A model generated the notes under the pieces. That model had not been told where the DNA came from and searched no databases. It saw only the letters and a list, made by a program, of their open reading frames with translations. From Microbacterium sp. 4R-513 (lineage in GTDB: Bacteria; Actinomycetota; Actinomycetes; Actinomycetales; Microbacteriaceae), in NCBI RefSeq assembly GCF_011046485.1, contig NZ_CP049256.1:1426001-1490000 (forward strand): a stretch of 64,000 nucleotides of DNA. The letters are read 5' to 3'. Shown here one piece after another: positions 29,768-38,142 of this stretch. The position numbers were made by a program, and so were the translations under genes. Each line of letters starts with the position of its first letter. Position 1 is the stretch's first letter.

Positions 29768-30973
29768 TCAGCGCGGCTCGAGCACGTAGCGCTCCCGCCC
29801 GGCGAAGACGCCCGTCACGGTCTGGCCGATCATCACGATGAGCACGAGGACGAGCGGGGCGACCCAGCCGCCGACCGTCGTGTGCACCCACCCGAAGAGC
29901 ACAGGGCCGAGGGCGGCGAGAACATAGCCGACCGACTGCGCCATGCCGGACAGCGCGGCTGAGGCGTCGGGGTCACGCGCGCGCTGGGCCATCAGCGTCA
30001 GGGTCATCGCGAGCGATGCGCCGGACGACAGTCCGATGAGCACGACCCACGCGATGACCGCACGCGGAGCCAGCATGAGGCCCGCGACGCCGATGATGCC
30101 GAGCACGGGGATGAGCGCCGGGACCATGCGCTCCGCCCTTCCGCGCAGCAGGAGAGGGAGGACGAGCGATCCGACGAGCGAGAAGATCTGGTAGATCATG
30201 ACGTCGATGCCCGCGACCACGGCGCTCCGGCCCGTCGACGCCGAGATTGACGCGAGCCACGTGAGGAGCATGTAGAACGTGGATGCCTGGAACCCCATGT
30301 AGGCGGCGACGGTCCATGCCACCCGGTCCGACCAGATGCCGGTCCGGCCGCGGGGGCGGCCGCTCTGACGGCCGTGGGACGCCCCGCGGGTCGCCCACCC
30401 CCATGCTCCGAGCGCGAAGGGGAGGAGCGCGAGGCCGATCACGAGGAGGGCGAACTGCCATCCCGCCTCGCCCGACGGAAGCTCGAGGTGTGAGGCGGGA
30501 ACCGCGACGCCCGAGGCGATCGCGCCGACGCCGCCGAGGAGCGCCGTGTAGACGGCCATCATCCCGCGGACGTGCTGAGGGAAGTCGCGCTTGATGGCCG
30601 CCGGCATGAGGACGTTCACGATCGCAAGGGCGGCGCCGATGATGATCGTGCCGATCCAGAGGCTCGCGGCGGGGCCCGAGAGCGACCGCACGACCGTGCC
30701 GACGGCGAGGACGAGCAGCGACCACGTCACGGCACGCGACATCCCGAACCGGCGGCTCAGTTCGTGCGCGAGCGGCGAGATGACGGCCCACATGATGAGC
30801 GGCACCGCACCGAGCAGCCCGAGGACGGTGGGCGAGTAGCCGGTGTCGTCGCCGATCTGACCGAGCAGCGGGCCGACCGCGGTGATCGTCGGGCGCATGT
30901 TGGCCGCGACGAGGCACGTCGCGACGATGAGCGCGACGACTGCCGGTGTCCGTTTGCCTTCGGCCATAGGCAT
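29768..30973 (-). CDS. MFS transporter, CynX/NimT family
   Basis: The 401-residue protein has 12 hydrophobic helices. It begins with the CynX-family signature around ANMRPTITAVGPLLGQI, and its central cytoplasmic loop is Arg/Gly-rich (GASHGRQSGRPRGR). CynX/NimT proteins move small anions such as cyanate, or drugs such as nitroimidazoles. It is not of the aromatic-acid AAHS family used by CouT or PcaK, so a role in hydroxycinnamate uptake is uncertain. It is on the opposite strand and convergent to the MarR gene. The start could also be the ATG at 30967, two codons later. Confidence 0.85.
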   Translation of the reverse strand: MPMAEGKRTPAVVALIVATCLVAANMRPTITAVGPLLGQIGDDTGYSPTVLGLLGAVPLIMWAVISPLAHELSRRFGMSRAVTWSLLVLAVGTVVRSLSGPAASLWIGTIIIGAALAIVNVLMPAAIKRDFPQHVRGMMAVYTALLGGVGAIASGVAVPASHLELPSGEAGWQFALLVIGLALLPFALGAWGWATRGASHGRQSGRPRGRTGIWSDRVAWTVAAYMGFQASTFYMLLTWLASISASTGRSAVVAGIDVMIYQIFSLVGSLVLPLLLRGRAERMVPALIPVLGIIGVAGLMLAPRAVIAWVVLIGLSSGASLAMTLTLMAQRARDPDASAALSGMAQSVGYVLAALGPVLFGWVHTTVGGWVAPLVLVLIVMIGQTVTGVFAGRERYVLEPR

Positions 30974-31030
30974 CGGACTCTACACCCGTGCCCTCGCCTT
31001 GACGGTGTCAGCGTCGGAGAAGGAGCCGGC

Positions 31031-31062
31031 GTAGGACGGAAGCCGCCGCATCCGTCCTACGT
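31031..31062 (-). terminator. Terminator hairpin after pobA
   Basis: CGTAGGACGGA (31031-31041) and its exact 11-base complement (31052-31062) form a stem with a ten-base loop, 42 bases beyond the pobA stop codon on the minus strand. It lies in the 131-base gap before the MFS gene. Confidence 0.7.
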
Positions 31063-31104
31063 CCGCTCGATCTCCTACCCCGCGAAACCCGCCTCACGTG
31101 CGAT

Positions 31105-32292
31105 CTACGCGAGGCCCTCCAGCGGCCAGCCCGTGTAGGCCTCGGCGAGGTAGGCGCGGCCGTGCTCGGACTCCACGACGGAGCGCAGCTCGCCGAGCTG
31201 GCGGCGACGGTCGAAGTCCGAGGCATCCGGAGCCACATGCAGCATGCTCGTCATCCACCAGGAGAAGTGCTGGGCCTTCCAGATGCGGTGGAGGGCCTTC
31301 TCGGGGAAGGCCTCGAGGAGGCGGGAGTCGTCGTCGAGCAGCAGCGCCCGCAGCGCCCGTTCGAGCACGATGACGTCGGCGACCGCGAGGTTCATGCCCT
31401 TCGCGCCCGTGGGCGGCACCGTGTGCGCGGCGTCGCCGATGAGTGCGACGCGCCCTCGCAGCAGCTCGTGCGCGACGAAGCTGCGGAAGCGCAGTACGTC
31501 CCGCTGGAAGATCGGCCCCTCCTTGAGGGTCGTGCCGGGCACGCGCTTCTGCAGCTCATCCCACAGCTGTTCCTCGGAGTACGCGCTCGGATCGACGTTC
31601 GGGTCGCACTGGAAGTACATGCGCTGCACCGTCGCGCTTCGCTGGCTGATGAGCGCGAAGCCGTCGGGCGAGTTGCTGTAGATGAGCTCCTCGGCGCTCG
31701 GCGGCGCCTCGCACAGGATGCCGAACCACGCGAAGGGGTACTCCCGGAAGTAGCCGCCGGTGGACGACCCCGTGACCGCGGCGCGAGCGACGCTGCGCGA
31801 GCCGTCGGCGCCGACCACGAAGTCCGCTTCGATCGTCAGGGGCTGACCATCCGCGTCGATCGCGAAGACGGCGGGCCGGTCGGTCTCGGCGCCCTCGACG
31901 CGCTGCGCCGTCACGCCGAAGCGGAGGTCCTGGCCGGCGGCGAGCCGGGCCTTGATGAGGTCCTTGAGCACCTCGTGCTGCGGGTAGAGGTAGACCGCAC
32001 GTCCGACGAGGGCGGCGAAGTCGATGCGGTGCCCGTCGCCCGCGAAGCGCAGCTCGATGCCCTCGTGGCGGTTGGCCGCGCTGACGATGCGGTCGGACGC
32101 CCCAGAGGACGAGAGCACCTCGACAGTCCCCTCCTCGAGGATGCCGGCGCGGATCGTCGTCTCGATCTCCTCGCGGGACCGCTGATCGATCACGACCGAC
32201 TCGATGCCGGAGGCCGCGAGCAGGTGCGAGAGCAGCAGGCCGGCTGGGCCGGCGCCGACGATCGCGACGCGGGTGCGAACGGTGGCGGTCAT
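31105..32292 (-). CDS. pobA: 4-hydroxybenzoate 3-monooxygenase
   Basis: The start at 32292 gives 395 residues, the standard PobA length; the frame continues upstream only as an antisense shadow. The FAD/NADPH hydroxylase motifs are GAGPAGLLLSHLLA (about 12-25), the DG motif VGADGSRSVAR, and GDAAHTVPPTGAKGMNLA. The QRSREEIETTIRAGILEEGTV stretch is specific to PobA. It converts 4-hydroxybenzoate, for example from p-coumarate, to protocatechuate using NAD(P)H and O2. The IclR gene 32373-33152 directly upstream on the same strand is likely its activator. Confidence 0.95.
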   Translation of the reverse strand: MTATVRTRVAIVGAGPAGLLLSHLLAASGIESVVIDQRSREEIETTIRAGILEEGTVEVLSSSGASDRIVSAANRHEGIELRFAGDGHRIDFAALVGRAVYLYPQHEVLKDLIKARLAAGQDLRFGVTAQRVEGAETDRPAVFAIDADGQPLTIEADFVVGADGSRSVARAAVTGSSTGGYFREYPFAWFGILCEAPPSAEELIYSNSPDGFALISQRSATVQRMYFQCDPNVDPSAYSEEQLWDELQKRVPGTTLKEGPIFQRDVLRFRSFVAHELLRGRVALIGDAAHTVPPTGAKGMNLAVADVIVLERALRALLLDDDSRLLEAFPEKALHRIWKAQHFSWWMTSMLHVAPDASDFDRRRQLGELRSVVESEHGRAYLAEAYTGWPLEGLA

Positions 32293-32372
32293 GAGCGTCT
32301 CCTTCGACGGATGATCGGATGCTGTGGTCCAGTGTCGGTCGAGTGCTCGCGCTAGCGCAGATACGTTCCTGA

Positions 32373-33152
32373 TCAACGGGAAGTTGGTTGGATTCCGGGG
32401 CGGCCGGAGAGGGCGGCTCGGATGTCTCGAGCCGCGCGCAGCAGCTCTGTGATCGCGACCTCGGGCGGCGCCTCGCGCGGGAGCACGACCGAGAGCGCCG
32501 CGACGACCTCGCCCGTCTCGTCGCGGACGGGCACGGCGACCCCCGTCGACACCGCCTCGACCGAGCCGGGCGAGACGACGAAGCCCTGCCGGCGGATCTC
32601 GGCGAGCGTGCGGCGGAGGGACGAGGCATCCGTCGTCGTCTCGGGGGCCAGGGCGGGCAACGGGCCGGCGAGCACGCGTTCCCGGAGATCCGGGTCGGCG
32701 TAGGCGAGCAGCACGAGCCCCGACGAGGAGGCGTGCAGCGGCAGGCGCCCGGCGATGCGGGTGATGTTCGCGCCGGCGTCGGGGTGCGACAGTCGCTCGA
32801 GGAAGAGCGCCGAGTCCTGCTCGAGCACGGCGAGCTGGGTGTGCTGGCGCACCCGGGCCTGGATGCGCTCCATGAACGGCAGGGCCGCCTGGCGCAGCCG
32901 CAGGGCGCGCGAGCCGCGGAGGGCGAGCTCCCACAGTCGCAGGCCGAGCCGCACCCGGTGGTCGTCGTCGCGGTCGAGCAGCCCTTCCTGCACGAGCTCG
33001 TCGACGAGCCGATGCGCCGTGGACGAGGGCAGGTCCGCCCGCCGTCCGATCTCGGACGCCGTCTGCACGGTCCGGTCGGCCGTGAAGGTCTCGAGCACGC
33101 GCACGACCCGCTGCGTCATCGAGTCGCCCGACGGCGAATTGGCCATGGCCAC
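32373..33152 (-). CDS. IclR family transcriptional regulator (probable pobA regulator)
   Basis: The 259-residue protein has an N-terminal winged helix (QTASEIGRRADLPSSTAHRLV) and the IclR effector domain with GLVLLAYADP and STGVAVPVRDETGEVVAALSVV. It precedes pobA on the minus strand with an 80-base gap and is divergent from another IclR gene with 107 bases between. IclR proteins named PobR and PcaU activate pobA and pca genes with 4-hydroxybenzoate or protocatechuate as effector. The position favours a PobR-like role. Confidence 0.88.
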   Translation of the reverse strand: MAMANSPSGDSMTQRVVRVLETFTADRTVQTASEIGRRADLPSSTAHRLVDELVQEGLLDRDDDHRVRLGLRLWELALRGSRALRLRQAALPFMERIQARVRQHTQLAVLEQDSALFLERLSHPDAGANITRIAGRLPLHASSSGLVLLAYADPDLRERVLAGPLPALAPETTTDASSLRRTLAEIRRQGFVVSPGSVEAVSTGVAVPVRDETGEVVAALSVVLPREAPPEVAITELLRAARDIRAALSGRPGIQPTSR

Positions 33153-33259
33153 AGGATGCCACGGCCTCCGTCGACGACCGGCGCTTGCTGCTTCGCGGCT
33201 TCGCCGCTCCGCTCGGCGACCGGACGGAGGGGCGGGGTAGCCTCGGATCAGGAGGACCC

Positions 33260-34027
33260 GTGGCCGACGACGGAGAGGGAATGCTCGCTCGCGCGATGCG
33301 CGTGCTGCAGTGCTTCACGGACGATGAGCCCGCGCTGTCGGCCGCCCGGATCGGCGAGCTCACGGGCCTGCCGAGCTCGTCGCTGCACCGGCTGCTCTCG
33401 TCTCTGACCGGTTTCGGTCTGCTCACGCGCGCCCCCGGCCACCGCTACACGATCGGTGCGCGCCTGTGGGAGCTCGGCGAGCTCTCGCCCCTCTCGCTCC
33501 GGCTGCGCGAGACGGCCCTGCCCCACATGCTGCGCCTCTACGAGGCCACGGCAGAGAACGTGCATCTCGCCGTGCTCGACGCGCCGACGCCCGACACCGC
33601 TTCGGCGCTCTACGTCGGGCGGCTCACCGGCGCGGGATCGATCCCGACCCTCAGCCGCATGGGCGGGAGGCACCCGCTCCACACCACGGGCGTCGGCAAG
33701 GCGCTGCTCGCAACGCGGGACGCGCTCTGGCTCGAGCGGTACTTCGCCGCACCGCTCGAGCGCGAGACGACGCACTCGATCACGTCGGAGGCCGAGCTGA
33801 GGCTCGATCTCGAGCGCACGCGCGCCCGGGGGTACGCGACGACGCACGAGGAGATGACCCTCGGCAACGTCTCGGTCGCCGCCGCCCTCGGCCCCGTCGA
33901 CGGGCTGCCGCCCGCGGCGATCGGCGTCGTCGTGCACCTCGAGCGCGCCGATGAGCGACGCCTCGGACCGCTCGTGGTGCAGGCGGCACGCGACATCCGT
34001 ACCGCTCTCCTCGCCGACTCCCGCTGA
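33260..34027 (+). CDS. IclR family transcriptional regulator (upstream of pcaHGBDC)
   Basis: The GTG at 33260 follows GGAGGA, although the spacing is short; an ATG at 33281 is an alternative. The 255-residue protein has the IclR helix-turn-helix (ALSAARIGELTGLPSSSLHRL) and effector domain with HTTGVGKALLATRD. It lies 77 bases upstream of pcaH on the same strand and divergent from the pobA-side IclR gene. It is a candidate regulator of the dioxygenase operon. Having three IclR genes in about 10 kb suggests separate sensing of 4-hydroxybenzoate, protocatechuate and beta-ketoadipate. Confidence 0.85.
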   Translation: MADDGEGMLARAMRVLQCFTDDEPALSAARIGELTGLPSSSLHRLLSSLTGFGLLTRAPGHRYTIGARLWELGELSPLSLRLRETALPHMLRLYEATAENVHLAVLDAPTPDTASALYVGRLTGAGSIPTLSRMGGRHPLHTTGVGKALLATRDALWLERYFAAPLERETTHSITSEAELRLDLERTRARGYATTHEEMTLGNVSVAAALGPVDGLPPAAIGVVVHLERADERRLGPLVVQAARDIRTALLADSR

Positions 34028-34104
34028 ACGGGAGTGCTGCGGGGCGTGCTCCGGCACCGGTGCGACCCTGGACCGACCACGTGTGAACCGTCGAAGGGGA
34101 CTTC

Positions 34105-34974
34105 ATGACCGTCGTCGACTCGGACCCTCAGGGCGCGGAGGCGTTCTCGTCCTCGGTCGTGCTCGAGCAGACCGCCGCTGCGCCCGAGACGCTGCTCGCA
34201 TCGCACGACATGCCGGAGCAGAGCCAGATCACGCGGGAGATCGCCGACCTGCACGCCGACGCCGAGAGGCGCGTCGCGGCGGGTGAGCGCCTGCCTGCGA
34301 CGCTGTACGACTTCGCGCCGTACCGGTCGAGCATCCTGCGGCATCCGACGAAGAACCCCCGACTCGTCGACCCCGAGACGATCGAGCTGTGGTCGCCCGC
34401 CTACGGGCAGCGGGATGTCGCGCTCATCGAGTCGGATCTCACGCTCCAGCACACCGGCGAGCCGCAGGGCGAGCGCATCACGATCGAGGGGCGCCTCCTG
34501 GACTCGTGGGGACGGCCGCTGTCGAACCAGCTCGTCGAGATCTGGCAGGCGAACGCCGCAGGGCGCTACATCCACCAGCGCGATCAGCACCCCGCTCCGC
34601 TGGACCCGAACTTCACCGGCGCGGGCCGGATCGTCACGAACGACGACGGCCACTGGAAGTTCACGACGATCAAGCCGGGCCCGTACCCGTGGAAGAACCA
34701 CGTGAACGCGTGGCGACCGGCGCACATCCACTTCTCGATCTTCGGGGCGGCGTTCACGCAGCGGATCATCACGCAGGTGTACTTCCCGGGCGACCCGCTC
34801 TTCGCCCTCGACCCGATCTACAACACGATCCGCAGCCAGAAGGACCGCGACCGTCTCATCGCCGCCTACGACCACGACCTGACGGTGCCCGAGTTCTCGA
34901 TGGGCTACCGCTGGGACATCGTCGTCGACGGTCCCGACGCCACGTGGTTCGAGCCGGAAGGGAGCGAGGCCTGA
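34105..34974 (+). CDS. pcaH: Protocatechuate 3,4-dioxygenase beta subunit
   Basis: The 289-residue protein has all four ferric ligands at family spacing: Tyr155 (GRYIHQRD), Tyr194 (GPYPWKNH), and His207 and His209 (WRPAHIHFS). The intervals 39, 13 and 2 are the same as in the Pseudomonas enzyme. About 47 residues precede the usual N-terminus. The ATG at 34105 has GAAGGGG upstream, and a second ATG at 34210 would give a shorter form. With PcaG it cleaves protocatechuate between the hydroxyls to 3-carboxy-cis,cis-muconate. It is the first of five tightly packed pca genes. Confidence 0.95.
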   Translation: MTVVDSDPQGAEAFSSSVVLEQTAAAPETLLASHDMPEQSQITREIADLHADAERRVAAGERLPATLYDFAPYRSSILRHPTKNPRLVDPETIELWSPAYGQRDVALIESDLTLQHTGEPQGERITIEGRLLDSWGRPLSNQLVEIWQANAAGRYIHQRDQHPAPLDPNFTGAGRIVTNDDGHWKFTTIKPGPYPWKNHVNAWRPAHIHFSIFGAAFTQRIITQVYFPGDPLFALDPIYNTIRSQKDRDRLIAAYDHDLTVPEFSMGYRWDIVVDGPDATWFEPEGSEA

Positions 34975-34975
34975 C

Positions 34976-35566
34976 ATGGCGACGCACGACACCGCCGCGG
35001 CGCTCGCCGCACGCCTCGACAAGACCCATGCCGCGTCGCCCGGTCAGACGATCGGACCCTTCTTCGCCTTCGGACTCAACTACCCGAAGATGCACGAGGT
35101 CGCCTTCCCGCACTCGGACGGAGCCATCGTGCTGGGCGGCACGGTCTACGACGGCGCCGGCCACCCGATCCCCGACGCCTGCGTCGAAATCTGGGGCGCC
35201 GACTCCGACGGCACGATCCCGCGCGGCCGCGGTTCACGCCGCCGTGACGACCACACGTTCACGGGCTTCGGCCGCTCGCACACGAACGACGAGGGGCACT
35301 TCGAGTTCTGGACGCGCAACCCCGGCTCGGTCGACGGCGAGGCGCCCTTCTTCGCCGCCGTCGTCTTCGCGCGCGGATTGCCCGACAAGCTGCACACCCG
35401 CATCTACCTCCCGGAAGACGCCGAGCGCCTCGCGGCCGACCCGCTCCTCTCCTCCCTCGACGAGGGCGAGCGCGCTACGCTCGTCGCGACGCGCGAGCCG
35501 GACGGATCGCTGCACTTCGACATCCGTCTGCAGGGCGAGCACGAGACGGTCTTCCTGACGTACTGA
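34976..35566 (+). CDS. pcaG: Protocatechuate 3,4-dioxygenase alpha subunit
   Basis: The 196-residue protein starts one base after the pcaH stop. It has the intradiol dioxygenase beta-sandwich with SPGQTIGPFFAFGLNYP at the N-terminus and the CVEIWGADSDGTIPR strand, and it lacks the iron ligands, as expected for the structural alpha subunit. The later block FFAAVVFARGLPDKLHTRIYL is the usual alpha-chain sequence. It pairs with PcaH in the (alpha-beta-Fe)n enzyme. Confidence 0.95.
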   Translation: MATHDTAAALAARLDKTHAASPGQTIGPFFAFGLNYPKMHEVAFPHSDGAIVLGGTVYDGAGHPIPDACVEIWGADSDGTIPRGRGSRRRDDHTFTGFGRSHTNDEGHFEFWTRNPGSVDGEAPFFAAVVFARGLPDKLHTRIYLPEDAERLAADPLLSSLDEGERATLVATREPDGSLHFDIRLQGEHETVFLTY

Positions 35567-35597
35567 CCCGCGCGCTCCCGGACGAAAGGGCCCGATC

Positions 35598-36941
35598 GTG
35601 AGCGAGTCGCCCGTCGACGTCGGTCTGCTGACTCCGGTTGCCGTGGGCAACGACGAGCCGGTGACGGATGCCGCCTTCCTCGCCGCGCTCGTGCACGCCG
35701 AGGTCGCGCTCGTCCGTGCGTACGAGATCGTCGGCACGGCGCCCGCCGGGACGGGCGACGCCGTGCAGCGCGCTCTGATCGGCGCGGCGCCGATCGATCC
35801 CGCGGCGCTGGCCGAGGCATCCGTCGCCGGAGGCAACCCCGTGATCCCGCTCGTCTCCGAGCTGAAGGACCGGGTGCCGGAGGACGTGCGGCCGTGGGTG
35901 CACCGGGGCGCGACGAGCCAGGACATCCTCGACTCCGCCCTGGTCTTCGTCGCCCGCGACGCGTCGGACCTCGTCGCCGGCACGCTGCGGGAGGTCGCCG
36001 AAGCGCTCGAGGACTTCGCCCGGGCGCATCGCGACGACGTCGCCGCAGGCCGGACGCTGACCCAGCACGCCGTGCCCACGACGGTGGGCCTGCGCGCCGC
36101 GAACTGGCTGCGGGGCGTGCGCCGAGCCGAGCAGCGACTCGACGCCGCCACCCGCGCCCTCCCGGCGCAGCTCGGCGGAGCCGCCGGCACGCTCGCGTCG
36201 TTCGTCGAGATCGCGGGTCGGGATGCCGCGTCCCGCCTGACCGCCGCGTACGCCGAGGTTCTGCAGCTGGCGACCCCGGAAGCGCCGTGGCATACGACCC
36301 GCTGGCCCGTCACCGAGCTCGGCGACGCTCTCGTGCAGGCCGTCGACGCCGTGGGAGTCATCGCCGCCGACGTCGCGACGCTCTCGCGCACCGAGATCGG
36401 CGAGCTCGCTGAGGGCTCCGGCGGAGGTTCGTCGGCGATGCCGCAGAAGCGGAACCCCGCGGCATCCGTCCTCATCCGGTCCGCCGCGCTCCGCGCGCCC
36501 CAGCTCGGGGCGACCCTGCACCTCGCGGCGGCCCTCGCGGTCGACGAGCGGCCGGACGGCGCGTGGCATGCCGAGTGGCCGACGCTCCGCGAGCTGCTGC
36601 GCCTCGCGCTGGGGGCGACGGCTCACGGCGCCTCGCTCGTGCGCGGCCTCCGGGTCGACCCCGAGGCGGTCGCCCGGAACCTGACCGCGACAGGTGGGCT
36701 GATCCTGGCGGAGCGGCTCTCGATCGTGCTCGGGCCGATCGTCGGGCCGAAGCGCGTGTCGGGGATCGTCCGGGCCGCAGGCAAGGGCGAGGACCTCGAC
36801 GCGCTCGTCGAGGAGGCCCTCGTCGAGGTGGGAACTTCGTCGGTCGACGTCGGTCCGCTGCTCGACCCCGCGAACTACACGGGCCTGGCGGGCGATCTCG
36901 TCGACCGCATCACGGCCCCCCGAGAGAACGAGGACACGTGA
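35598..36941 (+). CDS. pcaB: 3-carboxy-cis,cis-muconate cycloisomerase
   Basis: The 447-residue member of the fumarase/aspartase superfamily has the class signature GSSAMPQKRNPA (about residue 278) and the RGATSQDILDSALV motif near 100. It cyclises 3-carboxymuconate to 4-carboxymuconolactone. The GTG at 35598 follows GAAAGGG. Its stop overlaps the GTG of pcaD (GTGA), so translation is coupled. Confidence 0.95.
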   Translation: MSESPVDVGLLTPVAVGNDEPVTDAAFLAALVHAEVALVRAYEIVGTAPAGTGDAVQRALIGAAPIDPAALAEASVAGGNPVIPLVSELKDRVPEDVRPWVHRGATSQDILDSALVFVARDASDLVAGTLREVAEALEDFARAHRDDVAAGRTLTQHAVPTTVGLRAANWLRGVRRAEQRLDAATRALPAQLGGAAGTLASFVEIAGRDAASRLTAAYAEVLQLATPEAPWHTTRWPVTELGDALVQAVDAVGVIAADVATLSRTEIGELAEGSGGGSSAMPQKRNPAASVLIRSAALRAPQLGATLHLAAALAVDERPDGAWHAEWPTLRELLRLALGATAHGASLVRGLRVDPEAVARNLTATGGLILAERLSIVLGPIVGPKRVSGIVRAAGKGEDLDALVEEALVEVGTSSVDVGPLLDPANYTGLAGDLVDRITAPRENEDT

Positions 36942-37729
36942 CCGTTCCGCCCATCGCCCTGTCGGCGCCCGTCGGTCCCGAGGACGCGCCGCTCGTCGTG
37001 CTGGGCGCGTCGCTCGGCACGTCGAGCGTGCTGTGGGAGAACGTCGTGCCGACGCTCGCCGAGCGGTACCGCGTCGTGATCGTCGACATGCCGGGCCACG
37101 GAGCGGCGGCGCCGGCGCGTGAGCCCTTCACGATCGGCGGCATCGCGGACGCCGTCGCCGAGGCCATCCGGGGGCTGGGCGAGCAGAGATTCCTCTACGC
37201 CGGTGTGTCGCTCGGCGGAGCGGTCGGGCTGGAGCTGCTGCTGAGGCATCCGGGACTCGTCCGCGCCGCCGCGATCATCGCCTCGGGCGCCATCCTCGGC
37301 GAGCCGCAGGGGTGGCTCGACCGGGCAGCCCAAGTGCGCGCGCAGAGCACGTCGACGCTCATCATCGGCTCGGCCCAGCGGTGGTTCGCCCCGGGCTCGA
37401 TGGAGCGTGATCCCGTCATCACCGGTCGGCTGCTTCACGTCCTGCAGGACACGGATGACGAGAGCTACGCCCTCTGCTGCGAGGCGCTCGCCCGGTACGA
37501 CGTGCGGCCCCTCCTGCGCGACATCGGGGTGCCCGTGCTCGCGGTGTGGGGTGCGCACGACGAGGTCACCGACGAGCGATCGCTGCGGCTGATCGCCGAG
37601 GGTGTGCGCGACGGGCGGGCGGTGGGCCTCGCCGAGGCATCCCATCTGCCGCCCGCCGACGATCCCGCGGGCACGGCCGGAGTGCTGCTGCGCTTCTTCG
37701 ACGAGATCACGGAAGGGGCCGCCTCATGA
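36938..37729 (+). CDS. pcaD: 3-oxoadipate enol-lactonase
   Basis: The 263-residue alpha/beta hydrolase has the nucleophile elbow GVSLGGAVG, the VIVDMPGHG strand and the catalytic Asp and His in WGAHDEVT and EASHLPPAD. It hydrolyses 3-oxoadipate enol-lactone to 3-oxoadipate. In many actinobacteria this activity is fused to PcaC as PcaL; here pcaD is a separate gene whose stop overlaps the pcaC start by four bases (ATGA). Confidence 0.93.
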   Translation: MTVPPIALSAPVGPEDAPLVVLGASLGTSSVLWENVVPTLAERYRVVIVDMPGHGAAAPAREPFTIGGIADAVAEAIRGLGEQRFLYAGVSLGGAVGLELLLRHPGLVRAAAIIASGAILGEPQGWLDRAAQVRAQSTSTLIIGSAQRWFAPGSMERDPVITGRLLHVLQDTDDESYALCCEALARYDVRPLLRDIGVPVLAVWGAHDEVTDERSLRLIAEGVRDGRAVGLAEASHLPPADDPAGTAGVLLRFFDEITEGAAS

Positions 37730-38133
37730 CGACCAACGAAGGACTGTCCGACGCCGAGCGCTGGGAGCAGGGGATGACGGTGCGTCGTCGCGTCCTCGGC
37801 GACGAGCACGTCGACCGCTCGATCGCGAACACGACCGACCTCACGGCCGACTTCCAGGACTTCATCACGCGCGTCGCGTGGGGCGACATCTGGTCGCGGC
37901 CGGGTCTCGACCGCAGATCCCGCTCGGTCGCCGTGCTGACCTCGCTCATCGCGCATGGCCATCACGAGGAGCTCGCCATGCACCTGCGGGCGGCGCTGCG
38001 CAACGGGCTCACCGTGGCCGAGATCCGCGAGGTGATCCTGCAGTCCGCGGTGTACTCGGGGGTTCCCGCGGCGAACACTGCGTTCCGCATCGCCTCGCAG
38101 GTCTTCGCGGATGACGAGGATGCGCAGCCCTAG
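37726..38133 (+). CDS. pcaC: 4-carboxymuconolactone decarboxylase
   Basis: The 135-residue AhpD-like all-helical protein matches the CMD family, with RSRSVAVLTSLIAHGHHEEL and the EIREVILQSAVYSGVPAANTA block. It decarboxylates 4-carboxymuconolactone to the enol-lactone used by PcaD. It overlaps pcaD and lies nine bases before the thioesterase-like gene. Confidence 0.95.
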   Translation: MTTNEGLSDAERWEQGMTVRRRVLGDEHVDRSIANTTDLTADFQDFITRVAWGDIWSRPGLDRRSRSVAVLTSLIAHGHHEELAMHLRAALRNGLTVAEIREVILQSAVYSGVPAANTAFRIASQVFADDEDAQP

Positions 38134-38142
38134 GCTGGCGCC

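Noticed and set aside
29768..30973. The MFS gene as the hydroxycinnamate importer (CouT/PhdT equivalent)
   Set aside because: Its N-terminal signature is of the CynX/NimT family, not the aromatic acid/H+ symporter family, so I kept only a generic transporter call.
31105..33426. A pobA frame extended to 773 codons
   Set aside because: The extra part overlaps two IclR genes; PobA is normally about 395 residues, as given by the start at 32292.
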